Source of the DNA: Alnus glutinosa | Taxonomy: Eukaryota > Streptophyta > Magnoliopsida > Fagales > Betulaceae | Assembly (NCBI RefSeq): GCF_958979055.1 | Contig: NC_084889.1 | Location: 27,234,261 to 27,298,260 of the forward strand | Length of the DNA stretch: 64,000 nt | Reading direction: 5' to 3' | In this document: piece after piece, positions 1-11,307 of the stretch | Layout: the number at the start of each line of letters is the position of its first letter | Numbering within the stretch: the stretch's first letter is position 1 | Notes under the pieces: generated by a model | Told to the model about the DNA's origin: nothing | The model's database searches: none | What the model saw: only the letters and a program-made list of their open reading frames with translations | Translations under genes and position numbers: made by a program

Positions 1-39
1 AATTCATTAAAAGGCATTAAAGTTAATGTTAACTTTCAG

Positions 40-1286
40 GAAAAACAGAAAGGAAGGATTGGAATTCTCTTGGATTTTGTTTGGTATGAACCTCTTACCA
101 AATCAAAGGATGACAACAATGCAGCTCAAAGAGCAAGAGACTTCCATGTTGGATGGTAAAATCCTTAAGACCTACTTAGAGATACAACTTATTTGTGATT
201 GGTAATGAGTTGGGTATAGAACTTATTTTTTAAGAATATATTGTGCACAATTGTAAAAGAATTCCATAAATGAATAGGTGGAGATAAGCAAACTAAATAA
301 TAATAATAATAATAAAAAACTACTGATTCTTAGTTTCTCAGTTGTCTTTCTTAGAGTGTGTTTTACTTCATGTAGGTTTATTCATCCCATTGTATATGGT
401 GAGTATCCAAGAACAATGCAAGATATTGTTGGGGATAGGCTGCCCAGGTTCACCAAAGAAGAGGTGAAGATGGTGAAGGGTTCAATGGATTTTGTTGGTA
501 TCAATCAATATACTGCTTTCTACATGTATGATCCACATCAACCAAAACCAAAAGATTTGGGCTACCAACAGGACTGGAATGTTGGATTTGCCTGTAAGTT
601 ATTCTCCTCTTCCTATGAAAATAATTATATTTTGTTCTCCAACTGTATTTTCTAATCAGTTTGTTTGTGTGTTTTTTTTTCTCCATGAACCTTGTAGATG
701 AAAAGAATGGAGTGCCTATTGGTCCAAGGGTAATTCCAACCCAATCTTAAATATATTATTCCACAATTTTATTCATGCACAACTCAAACTTTTAATTTTA
801 ATTTATGATTAATCGAACATTGCAGGCAAATTCTAATTGGCTCTACATTGTACCATGGGGTTTGCACAAAGCTTTAACATACATAAAAGAGCATTATGGA
901 AACCCTACTGTGATTTTATCTGAAAATGGTATGAGTCAGTCAATGCCTTCTTTCTTCTTATTCAATTTAAGCATTTAGCTTAAGATAAGATTGATGTTTA
1001 ATTTGCAGGCATGGATGACCCTGGTAATGTCACACTTTCAAAGGGATTGCATGACACCACAAGAATCAACTTCTACAAAGGCTATTTGACCCAATTGAAG
1101 AAGGTGGTCGATGAAGGAGCAAATGTCATCGGCTACTTTGCCTGGTCGTTGCTCGACAACTTTGAATGGAGATCGGGGTACACTTCGAGGTTCGGAATTG
1201 TCTACGTTGATTACGCCAACCTCAAGAGGTATCCAAAGATGTCTGCCCATTGGTTCAAGCGTCTACTTGAGAGAAACAAGCATTAA
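40..1286 (+). CDS. GH1 beta-glucosidase, 3' part (five exons; 5' end outside window)
   Basis: This is the C-terminal half of a family 1 glycoside hydrolase, which cleaves beta-glucosidic bonds of small glycosides. Exons read from splice sites are 40-155, 376-593, 698-729, 826-928 and 1009-1286; phases join without a break, giving about 248 residues to the TAA stop. Visible family motifs are [23 protein letters not shown], the nucleophile motif ILSENGMD (Glu split across the last intron region) and [22 protein letters not shown], which forms the aglycone and glucose-binding wall. The acid/base motif TFNEP must lie in the missing 5' exons. The closest family resemblance is to plant BGLU proteins of the beta-mannosidase/glucosidase type, but substrate cannot be told. 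No frameshift or stop is seen, so the gene is probably functional. It ends convergently toward the EXO1 gene, with element A between them. Confidence 0.93.
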
Positions 1287-1726
1287 TCACCCATCTATGT
1301 TCTTGTTGACTAGAATAGTTGTGTATGCAGTAAAACTATCGACTGATATGTCTCAACCAAGTCAATAAAAAACCATAAAATTGCACAAGAATGGCTTTTG
1401 ACAGCTTCTGCAATGATTCATGATAGCCTTTGTGATGCATACATGCAACTCTATAATTACTATGACATAATGAAATGGTAAAATGACAGTAAGCTGCTTG
1501 GATTTGTATATCCCAAAAGATATGCAGCTGTGTGGAAACGGTTGCCGGAAATTCTAGATAAGTTTTTGCGGAGATAAAGATTCTCTCTACTATCCACCGG
1601 TCAAAAACCTAAACTTGATGAGCATTCACTTAAAATGGAGAAGATCCTATTGATGCTTTCTAAGAAAAAAATGGCTCCGGCCGCATATCTTATCTCGCCT
1701 TATGTGAATTCTTTGGCAAATGCAAC
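1287..1726. other. 3' flank of the beta-glucosidase gene
   Basis: Contains the 3' UTR and a short intergenic stretch. I see no ORF, RNA gene or repeat structure here. It ends at the target site duplication of element A. Confidence 0.5.
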
Positions 1727-1731
1727 CTCAG
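1727..1731. repeat. Target site duplication CTCAG, left copy (element A)
   Basis: The five bases CTCAG directly precede the TG of the 5' LTR and are repeated directly after the CA of the 3' LTR at 10983-10987, which fixes both ends of the insertion. Confidence 0.9.
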
Positions 1732-2015
1732 TGTAATGTCCGGGGCATTATTTAATAATTAGAGTATAAAATCTGAGTAAAATGATTAATTAAAATTATT
1801 TTAGTGTCATTAAAAATGCAAATGAATATTTTTAAAGTCCAAATAAAATAGAAATTATAGAAAAGAAATTGGAAATGAAAAATAAATATAAAAGAAATTA
1901 ATGAATAAAATAAAATAAAGAAAATAAAAGAATTAAAGAATTTAAAATAGAAATAAGAAAATAAAAGAAATAGAATAAAAATAATAAAAATAAAATTAAA
2001 AGAGAAAAGAAATAG

Positions 2016-2080
<65 letters not shown>

Positions 2081-2097
2081 AAGAAAGAAGGAATTAA

Positions 2098-2134
<37 letters not shown>

Positions 2135-3604
2135 ATAAAGGTGTGGGGCGCACCTGCGCCCCACGTTTACTAAAAGAAAGGAAGGGCCATCTGGCCCTTC
2201 CCAAAGAAAGAACAAAAAAATAAAATAATAAAAAGAAATAAAAAGAAGAAGATAAAGTGTGAGGCAGCGCCTCACTTGGAAAAAAAAAGAAAAGAAAAAG
2301 AAAAAGAAAACTAAGAAGGAAAGAGGCAGTGTGGTCGAGAGAGGAGATAAGGGGGAGAGAGGGAGATTTCTCAATATACAAAAGTTGTGATCTACGAAGA
2401 TCCAACCGTCCAAATTCAAATCCGACTTCGGTAACGTGATCTACAAAGTCCGATCTACGTTTCTACCGATCATTTTGAGGTAAAACACTAAACTCGTGTT
2501 CTTGAGATTTTGGGTTAAAATCTTAAAATGTGAGTTTAATGTGGTGTTTTCTTTAGGTAATGGATTACTTGGAACTTGTTTGAGGCTACCCAAACCATGA
2601 GTTTTGGTTTGGTGAAATTTTGGTGAGTTCCCTAAAGCCTAACTTTCGGGTATTTAATTCTAGTGGTGTTTTTATGTGATTAACCCTTACTAAATGCTAT
2701 TGGGTTAATAATATTGTGTTTGGGGTAGTGTTTTATAATTTTGGGTTTAAGATTAGAAACTCTAATTTGATGGGTTAAATTAATTTAGGAGTTTTAAGTG
2801 ATTAAAATTTAGATAGTTAAATTATGTTAATATGTTAGTAATTGATGTAGAAAGATCTATGAACATAATATTAGAGTTAATGATATGGAGAAAATGTTAG
2901 TGAGAAATAATCTAGAGATTAGTTAATATAATTTTAGGGCAAATATTATTATAAAAGTGTTAGTGAAAATAATGTATGGGTTAGTGGAATTAATTACGGG
3001 TTAGCAATTAATGTTATAGGTAAATAATTAAATGGTGATTTTAATATTTAACCCTTAGTGAATACTTTGGGTTAGTGTTAATTGAGTTTAGCTAGTGTTT
3101 AGGACTATGGGAAAATATGTTGGAACCCTTAAAATATTATGGGTTTTCCATGGGTTAGCTCTTGAGCAATTTAAGAGCTATATGTGAGTCTTATATTAGA
3201 AGTTGTCAATAATGTGCAATGTATTGTTTTTACAGTAATGCATTGTATGGTGGTGTCTAGGAGACCTAGTGCTTAATATCCGCGTAGCCAGGTGAGTATT
3301 CTACTCACTGAGAAAAGATATTTTTCGTATTTTATAGAAATGCAAATGATAGATGATTTTCTACTGAACCAACGATATGTTAACATGTATGCTTTGGATG
3401 TTTTAAGTAGTTTCAATTATGTTGAAATATCAATGATGTTATGAAATGATACATAAATGAAATGTTTGAATTGATTTAAAGTGTCTGAATATGTACTGCA
3501 ATTATGCAAAGAAAAATAAAGAAAACTTCATGTTGATTGGTTCATTGTATTTGAAGAGAGCATGATTTGCAAAGAATAGGAGTATAGAGTTAGAATTGTA
3601 AAGC

Positions 3605-3808
3605 ATAGAGCATGAGGCCCATAATAAAGAAGAGAGCGTGAGGCTCATAATAAAGAAGAGAGCGTGAGGCTCATAATAAAGAAGAGAGCGTGAGGCTCAT
3701 AATAATGAAGAGAGCGTGAGGCTCATAATAATGAAGAGAGCGTGAGGCTCATAATAAAGAAGAGAGCGTGAGGCTCATAATAATGAAGAGAGCGTGAGGC
3801 TCATAATG
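3605..3808 (+). repeat. 26-bp tandem repeat in the 5' LTR of element A (about 8 copies)
   Basis: Unit is roughly GAAGAGAGCGTGAGGCTCAT plus AATAA, with AAG/ATG variation between units. The same array is at 9684-9887 in the 3' LTR. There are no spacers, so this is a minisatellite. Confidence 0.9.
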
Positions 3809-3877
3809 AACAAAAAGACTATCATGAGCATGCATAGCATTGTTTAAATTGTGTGATGTTTTCATGATAAGTATATT

Positions 3878-4147
3878 GTAGTTTTGCTAGACGTATTAGT
3901 ATGCATAAAAGTCTTGATAGAAAAAGAATTTATGTATATTGGTATCGGATGGTTGCATGATTTAAACGTAGTTTTGCTAGACGTATTAGTATACATAAAA
4001 GTCTTGATAGAAAAAGAATTTATGTATATTGGTATCGGATGGATGCATGATTTAAATGTAGTTTTGCTAGACGTATTAGTATGCATAAAAGTCTTGATAG
4101 AAAAAGAATTTATGTATATTGGTATCGGATGGTTGCATGATTAAATG
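3878..4147 (+). repeat. 90-bp tandem repeat in the 5' LTR of element A (3 copies)
   Basis: Copies start at 3878, 3968 and 4058 with one to three differences each; the matching array in the 3' LTR is at 9957-10226. Because 90 is divisible by three, the array makes short open frames on both strands that are not genes. Confidence 0.93.
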
Positions 4148-4379
4148 TCATTGTGTTCTATAACGAATCTTTTTCGTATAATGCTAGCTACCCACAGTAT
4201 TTAAATGTTTTCTATTAGTCGGTGTTTGTTATATCAGCTATGGGGGTTTTTCAAACAAAAGTTTATAAAATTGGTAGCTGTTATAGTGTACGCACGACTA
4301 AAAATGAAAAGTTGGTTCTTTGCGAAAACTCAGTGAATAGTATACTGCTGAGGTCTTAGTGTATTTATTTATGCTAAGA

Positions 4380-4391
4380 TGGTATCAGAGC
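4380..4391 (+). promoter_or_regulatory. Primer-binding site of element A
   Basis: TGGTATCAGAGC matches the 3' end complement of plant initiator tRNA-Met, the usual primer of Copia and chromovirus elements. Confidence 0.85.
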
Positions 4392-4924
4392 AGTTAGTCC
4401 TAGGGTTGGTTAGAAAAGCGGAAAGCGGAAACTTAGGGTTGCGTCAGAGTCTAATAATAACAAAAGAGCCATAGGAAATCTTAAAAGCTTTAACAAAGAT
4501 AGAAAATTAAAATGTAGTACTCCATATGCATTACATAGATTTTGTAATGCATATTATTTGATTTACGTGTAGTTAGTTTACCTCTCACTTTCACATTGTA
4601 GGTTAACTTTAATGTGATCGTGTAGAGTATATCGCTTAGATAAGAAACGGTTTAGAATAAGCTTCTTAGGTGCATTGTATGGGTATGGTGATGCATGAAA
4701 TCTTTTTACGTAGTATTGTCTATGTAGCATTTCATTATATGGACAAGTAAGGCCGCCAAGACAAGCATTGTCGATACGCAATGAGGAAGAGGATTCCTCA
4801 ATGATTGATTGAGGTAGGAGTGATTTTAGGCGCCATTGGGAGCTCATGCTTCCTCACTGCCGAAGAAGCAACTTATTGGTTGTGGCTCTAAGTTCCTTGG
4901 ATAAGAAGGTGCCTCTGCGAGCCG

Positions 4925-5040
4925 CTTCGATGTCACGCTGTGCACCAATTGTGGGAAGCCACGCTTTGGTGTATGTGTCATGTTGAATCACGGGTATGCT
5001 TTCGATGTAGTAGATTTGGCCACCTTATAAAGCTATGTCC
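4925..5040 (+). pseudogene. Element A gag zinc-knuckle remnant
   Basis: One frame reads CTNCGKPRFGVC and the neighbouring frame reads CFRCSRFGHLIKLCP, which together resemble the CCHC zinc knuckles of chromovirus gag. A frameshift separates them, and no longer gag frame survives upstream. The call rests on the spacing of Cys and His residues only. Confidence 0.6.
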
Positions 5041-6289
5041 CTCGTTAGCTGCTTTGACTCAAGCAACTCTTGCGTTGCCCAGTGTAGTGTGTGGGGTGCT
5101 ACACTTGGATGTATATCGAGAAAGATCTAAGGCATATTGTAAATATGGTTGAGAAGACCATTCCACGAGTAGTCGCCAACTTGTCGCCGCCAAAGTCGAA
5201 TACCTTTAGCGGGCAATTATCAACCAAGACAGTTTGCTCAAGTAAGGTGTGCCCACTCACACCGAGCAATGCTGAAGTCCGTCCAACCATCGCAAATGTT
5301 GTTAATGCTACCATAGGTATTATACCTATATGTTGTAGCATTGTGTACATTTGACTTATTGGAGTTTTATCCATTCGTATGTCTCACTATGCATTGTTAC
5401 ATGCATAATGGGCACCAAACCTTTAAAATTAATGTGCGTGACCATTTCTATTGGTGACGCATTTGTCAACAGTAAATATGGAAGTCATTGCCTTAGCACG
5501 ATATGGGTGATAACATTGTTAACTCTAGTTTTTGACATGATGAGCTGCAGTGTCTAACTCATTTAGTTCGATATGTTAAGTAGTTCACCCTTGTCTCATT
5601 TGTATTGTAAGCGATGCAAATTGAGCATTCAACCCTTAGATTAGAACTTATGAGTGGCCACTCATATAGATGACGCCTTTGCTTATAAGGAGCATGTGAA
5701 CAAGTGTGCCATAGGTATTAGAGAAAAGACTCTGCCAGCAAAGCTAGCAGTGTTATGTGTGTAGAGTTCTAATGTTAGCAAACTTAGCTTCAACATGTAA
5801 TATGTTGATTTTTAATGCCATGCATATAGAATTTTGGTGTTCAACATGTTAAATAATAAAACTTACCATGTTGAATACAATATTAACTCGTTAGGGTTTT
5901 GGTACCAAATTGGAATGGATTGATGATCAAAGAGTAGAAGTGAACGTAGATAATCACAAGTGGGTAATTTTATTTCTACCCTATAGTATAAAGAGTACGA
6001 ACTTTGCGGGTCTTGTTTGCGAGTTACTCCGCAATTCCTCTTCGATGTTCAACAATGATGAATGTCCGAGAGTGTACACTTGTGTGCTTGGCTTATGTCT
6101 AAGCCAAGCTCATATCAAGTCCTAGTTGGGAATATCCGGATAGTGTTGACGTTTCCACTTGGGTTGCAAGTCTATACGAGGATGCATAAATTATTGTGTA
6201 TTAAACCGAGTGACAATCAATCGAGAGTATTCCTTATTGAGAACTGACAACTTGTTCAGTCAACTCTAAGGAGCCTCGGTATTCTTGGG

Positions 6290-6640
6290 GATTGACTTTC
6301 TTCCGAGATGCCATTGACTTTTGGTACGAAAGGTAATGTGCCAAAGTCAGCAATCCATATATGGTATGACCATTATGAATTTTTGGTGATGCCATTTGGA
6401 TTGGCAAATACACCGTTGGTATTTATGGACTTGATGAATAAAGCGTTCCATGGATACCTTGACGTCTGAGTAGCTGAGTGTACCAACGACACTTTATTCT
6501 ATTCGACTAGTCGTGTCGAGTATGGAAGACATTTGGTATTAGTGTTGGAAGTGTTTAGTAAAAGGGATTCTTCTCCAAGTTCATGAGATGTGAGCTTGGG
6601 TTGAGGAAGTGTCATTCTTGGTTTACGTAATGAACGAAAA
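6290..6640 (+). pseudogene. Element A reverse transcriptase remnant
   Basis: Conceptual frames give [20 protein letters not shown] followed by a segment like [14 protein letters not shown], then a decayed YSTSRVEYGRHLVLVLEVF and KCELGLRKCHFLG. These match the palm of gypsy RT (VMPFGL motif and the region after the catalytic aspartates). The catalytic YxDD itself is not readable and stops interrupt the frame. Enzymatically dead. Confidence 0.75.
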
Positions 6641-7289
6641 TGGACTCCTAGTCAATACGTTAGAAAGTGAACGCACAGTTGTTCTTGTGCTTAACTACCC
6701 ATAAAATTTTTGGATATGTGGCTTGCACAGATACATCACAATAGGTGGGGATGCACCCTTGTATAATAACATGGATATAGCTTATGCTACTTATCAATTG
6801 TGGATCATGAGTATCGTTATTCTTCTCATGATTCATAGTCAGTAATCATTGTCTATGTCCTACCATTTTGTGAGCAATGCACTCCGGTGTTAAGAGATGG
6901 AGACATGAGGTAACGTTGATGGCAAGATTGATTCAAAGTGTAATAGGAGTGTTAGTTCAACGTACCTTCCGCGGGCGAGCAGTTGATCCAAGAGGGCTAT
7001 TTAGATACTTAAGGGTATGCCTAAGTTGTGCGTGTGGAAATTTATAAAGTCGGATATAATACTCGCCATTGGTTGTGACTACTAGTTATGGTAGTTTACA
7101 ACTATTAACGTTTTATCGCACGTAACGTCGTAAGGACGCAAAGAGGAACGCCAATTCATTTGGCATGAAGTTGGTGTGAGACGATTAGTGACCTTTGAAG
7201 TGGTGCATGATTCTAGGGAAGATTGCACTCGTTCAAAGTAGATATTCACTACATAGTGATGGTAAGCTATGTGGATAAACATCGTCGCA

Positions 7290-7700
7290 ATTTTGTGTTT
7301 CAAATTGGCGATCTTGTGAAATGCAAGGTGTCGCCAATGCGAAACATGTAACGCTTTGGACAATATGGATGTGCTCAATTTTAGGTATGTTGAGTCATCC
7401 CTTGTGCAAAACGTATGTCCATCACATAATCGGTCGTGATGTCTCCTAATCTTAGCAGCCATTCATGACATTTTCCTGTATTTCTTCGTTGTGAACGTGT
7501 TTGTGACCTTATGCTTGTGATGTGCTTCTTGGTATTCGATAGAAATTGACCTATAAAGAATAGTAAAACGAGCTATGGTTTGTAAGAAAACACAAAACTT
7601 GTTTCGTTAGTTCGAACTCTGTGGTGAAACCATGATGTTGAGGAAGCCACACGAGTGCTTGATTGTTAGATGTGGGAGCGATTCCCCATTTTAGCGAATA
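7290..7700 (+). pseudogene. Element A integrase C-terminal / polyprotein end remnant
   Basis: Fragments such as FQIGDLVKCKVSPMRNM and NHDVEEATRVLD resemble the GPY/F-type integrase tail and the last residues of chromovirus polyproteins. Several stops and frameshifts are present. No chromodomain could be read with confidence. Confidence 0.6.
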
Positions 7701-7847
7701 AATCCAGGTATGATTGTTATGTCATACAATTTTTGCGTAAGTACTCCATGTAAAACGCATACGTGCATGGATATTTTTAATGTAGAACGCATGCTCGTAT
7801 GTGTGTAAAGTGAATTGATGTCCAAATTTCGAGGACGAATTTTTTAT

Positions 7848-7860
7848 AAGGAGGGAGGGA
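7848..7860 (+). promoter_or_regulatory. Polypurine tract of element A
   Basis: AAGGAGGGAGGGA lies directly against the TG of the 3' LTR, as needed to prime plus-strand synthesis. Confidence 0.88.
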
Positions 7861-8186
7861 TGTAATGTCAGGGGCATTATTTAATAATTAGAGTATAAAA
7901 TCTGAGTAAAATGATTAATTAAAATTATTTTAGTGTCATTAAAAATGCAAATGAATATTTTTAAAGTCCAAATAAAATAGAAATTATAGAAAAGAAATTG
8001 GAAATGAAAAATAAATATAAAAGAAATTAATGAATAAAATAAAATAAAGAAAATAAAAGAATTAAAGAATTTAAAATAGAAATAAGAAAATAAAAGAAAT
8101 AGAATAAAAATAATAAAAATAAAATTAAAAGAGAAAAGAAATAGAAAATATATATATATATATATAAAGAAGAAAGAAGGAATTAA

Positions 8187-8226
<40 letters not shown>

Positions 8227-10982
8227 ATAAAGGTGCGCCCCACGTTTACTAAAAGAAAGGAAGGGCCATCTGGCCCTTCCCAAAGAAAGAACAAAAAAAT
8301 AAAATAATAAAAAGAAATAAAAAGAAGAAGATAAAGTGTGAGGCAGCGCCTCACTTGGAAAAAAAAAGAAAAGAAAAAGAAAAAGAAAACTAAGAAGGAA
8401 AGAGGCAGTGTGGTCGAGAGAGGAGATAAGGGGGAGAGAGGGAGATTTCTCAATATACAAAAGTTGTGATCTACGAAGATCCAACCGTTCAAATTCAAAT
8501 CCGACTTCGGTAACGTGATCTACAAAGCCCGATCTACGTTTCTACCGATCATTTTGAGGTAAAACACTAAACTCGTGTTCTTGAGATTTTGGGTTAAAAT
8601 CTTAAAATGTGAGTTTAATGTGGTGTTTTCTTTAGGTAATGGATTACTTGGAACTTGTTTGAGGCTACCCAAACCATGAGTTTTGGTTTGGTGAAATTTT
8701 GGTGAGTTCCCTAAAGCCTAACTTTCGGGTATTTAATTCTAGTGGTGTTTTTATGTGATTAACCCTTACTAAATGCTATTGGGTTAATAATATTGTGTTT
8801 GGGGTAGTGTTTTATAATTTTGGGTTTAAGATTAGAAACTCTAATTTGATGGGTTAAATTAATTTAGGAGTTTTAAGTGATTAAAATTTAGATAGTTAAA
8901 TTATGTTAATATGTTAGTAATTGATGTAGAAAGATCTATGAACATAATATTAGAGTTAATGATATGGAGAAAATGTTAGTGAGAAATAATCTAGAGATTA
9001 GTTAATATAATTTTAGGGCAAATATTATTATAAAAGTGTTAGTGAAAATAATGTATGGGTTAGTGGAATTAATTACGGGTTAGCAATTAATGTTATAGGT
9101 AAATAATTAAATGGTGATTTTAATATTTAACCCTTAGTGAATACTTTGGGTTAGTGTTAATTGAGTTTAGCTAGTGTTTAGGACTATGGGAAAATATGTT
9201 GGAACCCTTAAAATATTATGGGTTTTCCATGGGTTAGCTCTTGAGCAATTTAAGAGCTATATGTGAGTCTTATATTAGAAGTTGTCAATAATGTGCAATG
9301 TATTGTTTTTACAGTAATGCATTGTATGGTGGTGTCTAGGAGACCTAGTGCTTAATATCCGCGCAGCCAGGTAAGTATTCTACTCACTGAGAAAAGATAT
9401 TTTTCGTATTTTATAGAAATGCAAATGATAGATGATTTTCTACTGAACCAACGATATGTTAACATGTATGCTTTGGATGTTTTAAGTAGTTTCAATTATG
9501 TTGAAATATCAATGATGTTATGAAATGATACATAAATGAAATGTTTGAATTGATTTAAAGTGTCTGAATATGTACTGCAATTATGCAAAGAAAAATAAAG
9601 AAAACTTCATGTTGATTGGTTCATTGTATTTGAAGAGAGCATGATTTGCAAAGAATAGGAGTATAGAGTTAGAATTGTAAAGCATAGAGCATGAGGCCCA
9701 TAATAAAGAAGAGAGCGTGAGGCTCATAATAAAGAAGAGAGCGTGAGGCTCATAATAAAGAAGAGAGCGTGAGGCTCATAATAATGAAGAGAGCGTGAGG
9801 CTCATAATAATGAAGAGAGCGTGAGGCTCATAATAAAGAAGAGAGCGTGAGGCTCATAATAATGAAGAGAGCGTGAGGCTCATAATGAACAAAAAGACTA
9901 TCATGAGCATGCATAGCATTGTTTAAATTGTGTGATGTTTTCATGATAAGTATATTGTAGTTTTGCTAGACGTATTAGTATGCATAAAAGTCTTGATAGA
10001 AAAAGAATTTATGTATATTGGTATCGGATGGTTGCATGATTTAAACGTAGTTTTGCTAGACGTATTAGTATACATAAAAGTCTTGATAGAAAAAGAATTT
10101 ATGTATATTGGTATCGGATGGATGCATGATTTAAATGTAGTTTTGCTAGACGTATTAGTATGCATAAAAGTCTTGATAGAAAAAGAATTTATGTATATTG
10201 GTATCGGATGGTTGCATGATTAAATGTCATTGTGTTCTATAACGAATCTTTTTCGTATAATGCTAGCTACCCACAGTATTTAAATGTTTTCTATTAGTCG
10301 GTGTTTGCTATATCAGCTATGGGGGTTTTTCAAACAAAAGTTTATAAAATTGGTAGCTGTTATAGTGTACGCACGACTAAAAATGAAAAGTTGGTTCTTT
10401 GCGAAAACTCAGTGAATAGTATACTGCTGAGGTCTTAGTGTATTTATTTATGCTAAGGCGGTGGGCTCATAATTCCACCTGTACGGATGCGGCAAACCCC
10501 CGCAACCGTGCAGACATTGATGCTTTGGTTGCAGGCTCTGCGGATATAGATATTGACTCGTCCACCTAGCGTATGGGATACTATGATTGGAGCACATCGC
10601 AACAGTCATAAGACACGGACTCATGGGTAGTCCGCATTTTGGGTATTTTATCTATGGCTCGTGTCCTACGTGGCACATGTACTTGTGGAGCCTATATTTT
10701 AGAATGTAATTAGTATAATATGTTATATAAGCCTTAAATAGATAGATGTGTAAATGGCTCTTGATGTAATTAACAGTTGTGTATTAGATGTACTTCCGCT
10801 TATGATATGTGTTTCGCTGCACATTGATTACTATGTTCCGCTGTTAAATGTAACTCTGATTATCAGGTACATGTATGGAACGTGTACGTTATGTTGGCTG
10901 AGCGACACATAGTCGTGCCACTGTGAAGATCCGTTTGTACGTTTTCAAAAAAAAAAAAAAAAAAAAAAAACGGGTCGTCACA
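7861..10982 (+). repeat. Element A 3' LTR (3,122 bp, complete)
   Basis: Runs from TGTAATGTCA to GGGTCGTCACA, followed by the CTCAG duplication. The last 525 bp (10458-10982), missing in the 5' copy, contain a TATA-like TTATATAAGCC near 10720 and a long A run before the end, so this is where the element's promoter, R and U5 most likely lie. Confidence 0.9.
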
Positions 10983-10987
10983 CTCAG
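10983..10987. repeat. Target site duplication CTCAG, right copy (element A)
   Basis: Matches 1727-1731. The insertion lies about 320 bp beyond the EXO1 stop codon, in or near that gene's 3' UTR. Confidence 0.9.
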
Positions 10988-11307
10988 TGTGAATACTCCA
11001 CTCCTTTACCAATTTTATTTTTCACCAAAGCATAACTATAGCAGACTAGCAGCAATTCCTTTTATGGTAGTCTGCAAATTCTGGATATTTTGATTGACAT
11101 AATTTCTCAATAGCTTTCTATAAATCAAATATAAATTGTTTTTTGGTATCACATCCTATATCCAATGATATATAATAAATGGACACCTCAGATCAAAACT
11201 TGTACTTCGAGCAAAAAATTTCTCAAGAACTGCCAAAAAATCCGGAAAAAAGAAAAAAGAAAAAAAAAGAAAAGATACAAAATAGAACTTAAAAGAGAAT
11301 TGAAAGA

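Larger units (their letters stand above)
1732..4378 (+). repeat. Element A 5' LTR, lacking its last ~525 bp
   Basis: Aligns to 7861-10457 with about seven base substitutions plus length changes in an (AT)n run (about 2019-2076), a poly-A run and one 13-bp gap. Identity stops at position 4378; the counterpart of 10458-10982, including the likely TATA box, R and U5 of the 3' LTR, is absent. The primer-binding site follows at once, so the loss is a clean deletion between the LTR body and the primer-binding site. Confidence 0.9.
1732..10982 (+). mobile_element. Element A: Ty3/gypsy LTR retrotransposon, chromovirus (Del/Tekay)-like, decayed coding region
   Basis: A complete insertion bounded by the 5-bp target duplication CTCAG (1727-1731 and 10983-10987). 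LTRs begin TGTAATGTC and the 3' LTR ends GTCACA. A primer-binding site TGGTATCAGAGC (4380-4391, initiator-tRNA-Met type) follows the 5' LTR, and a polypurine tract AAGGAGGGAGGGA (7848-7860) precedes the 3' LTR. The interior is only 3.5 kb and shows, in order, gag zinc-knuckle, RT and integrase C-terminal remnants, all broken by frameshifts and stops. The gag-RT-integrase order and the end of the polyprotein (a motif like NHDVEEAT just before the tract) fit gypsy chromoviruses. The element cannot encode its own proteins. Confidence 0.92.

Noticed and set aside
1898..2419. 173-residue minus-strand frame
   Set aside because: Arises from (AT)n and A runs in the LTR of element A; composition is Phe/Leu/Ile/Tyr only and the copy at 8190-8498 differs with run length.
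3605..3808. CRISPR-like regular repeat
   Set aside because: Units of 26 bp are adjacent without spacers, in a plant LTR.
3862..4144. Open frames on both strands in the 90-bp repeats, repeated at 9941-10223
   Set aside because: Product of a tandem repeat with period divisible by three; no domain or start context.
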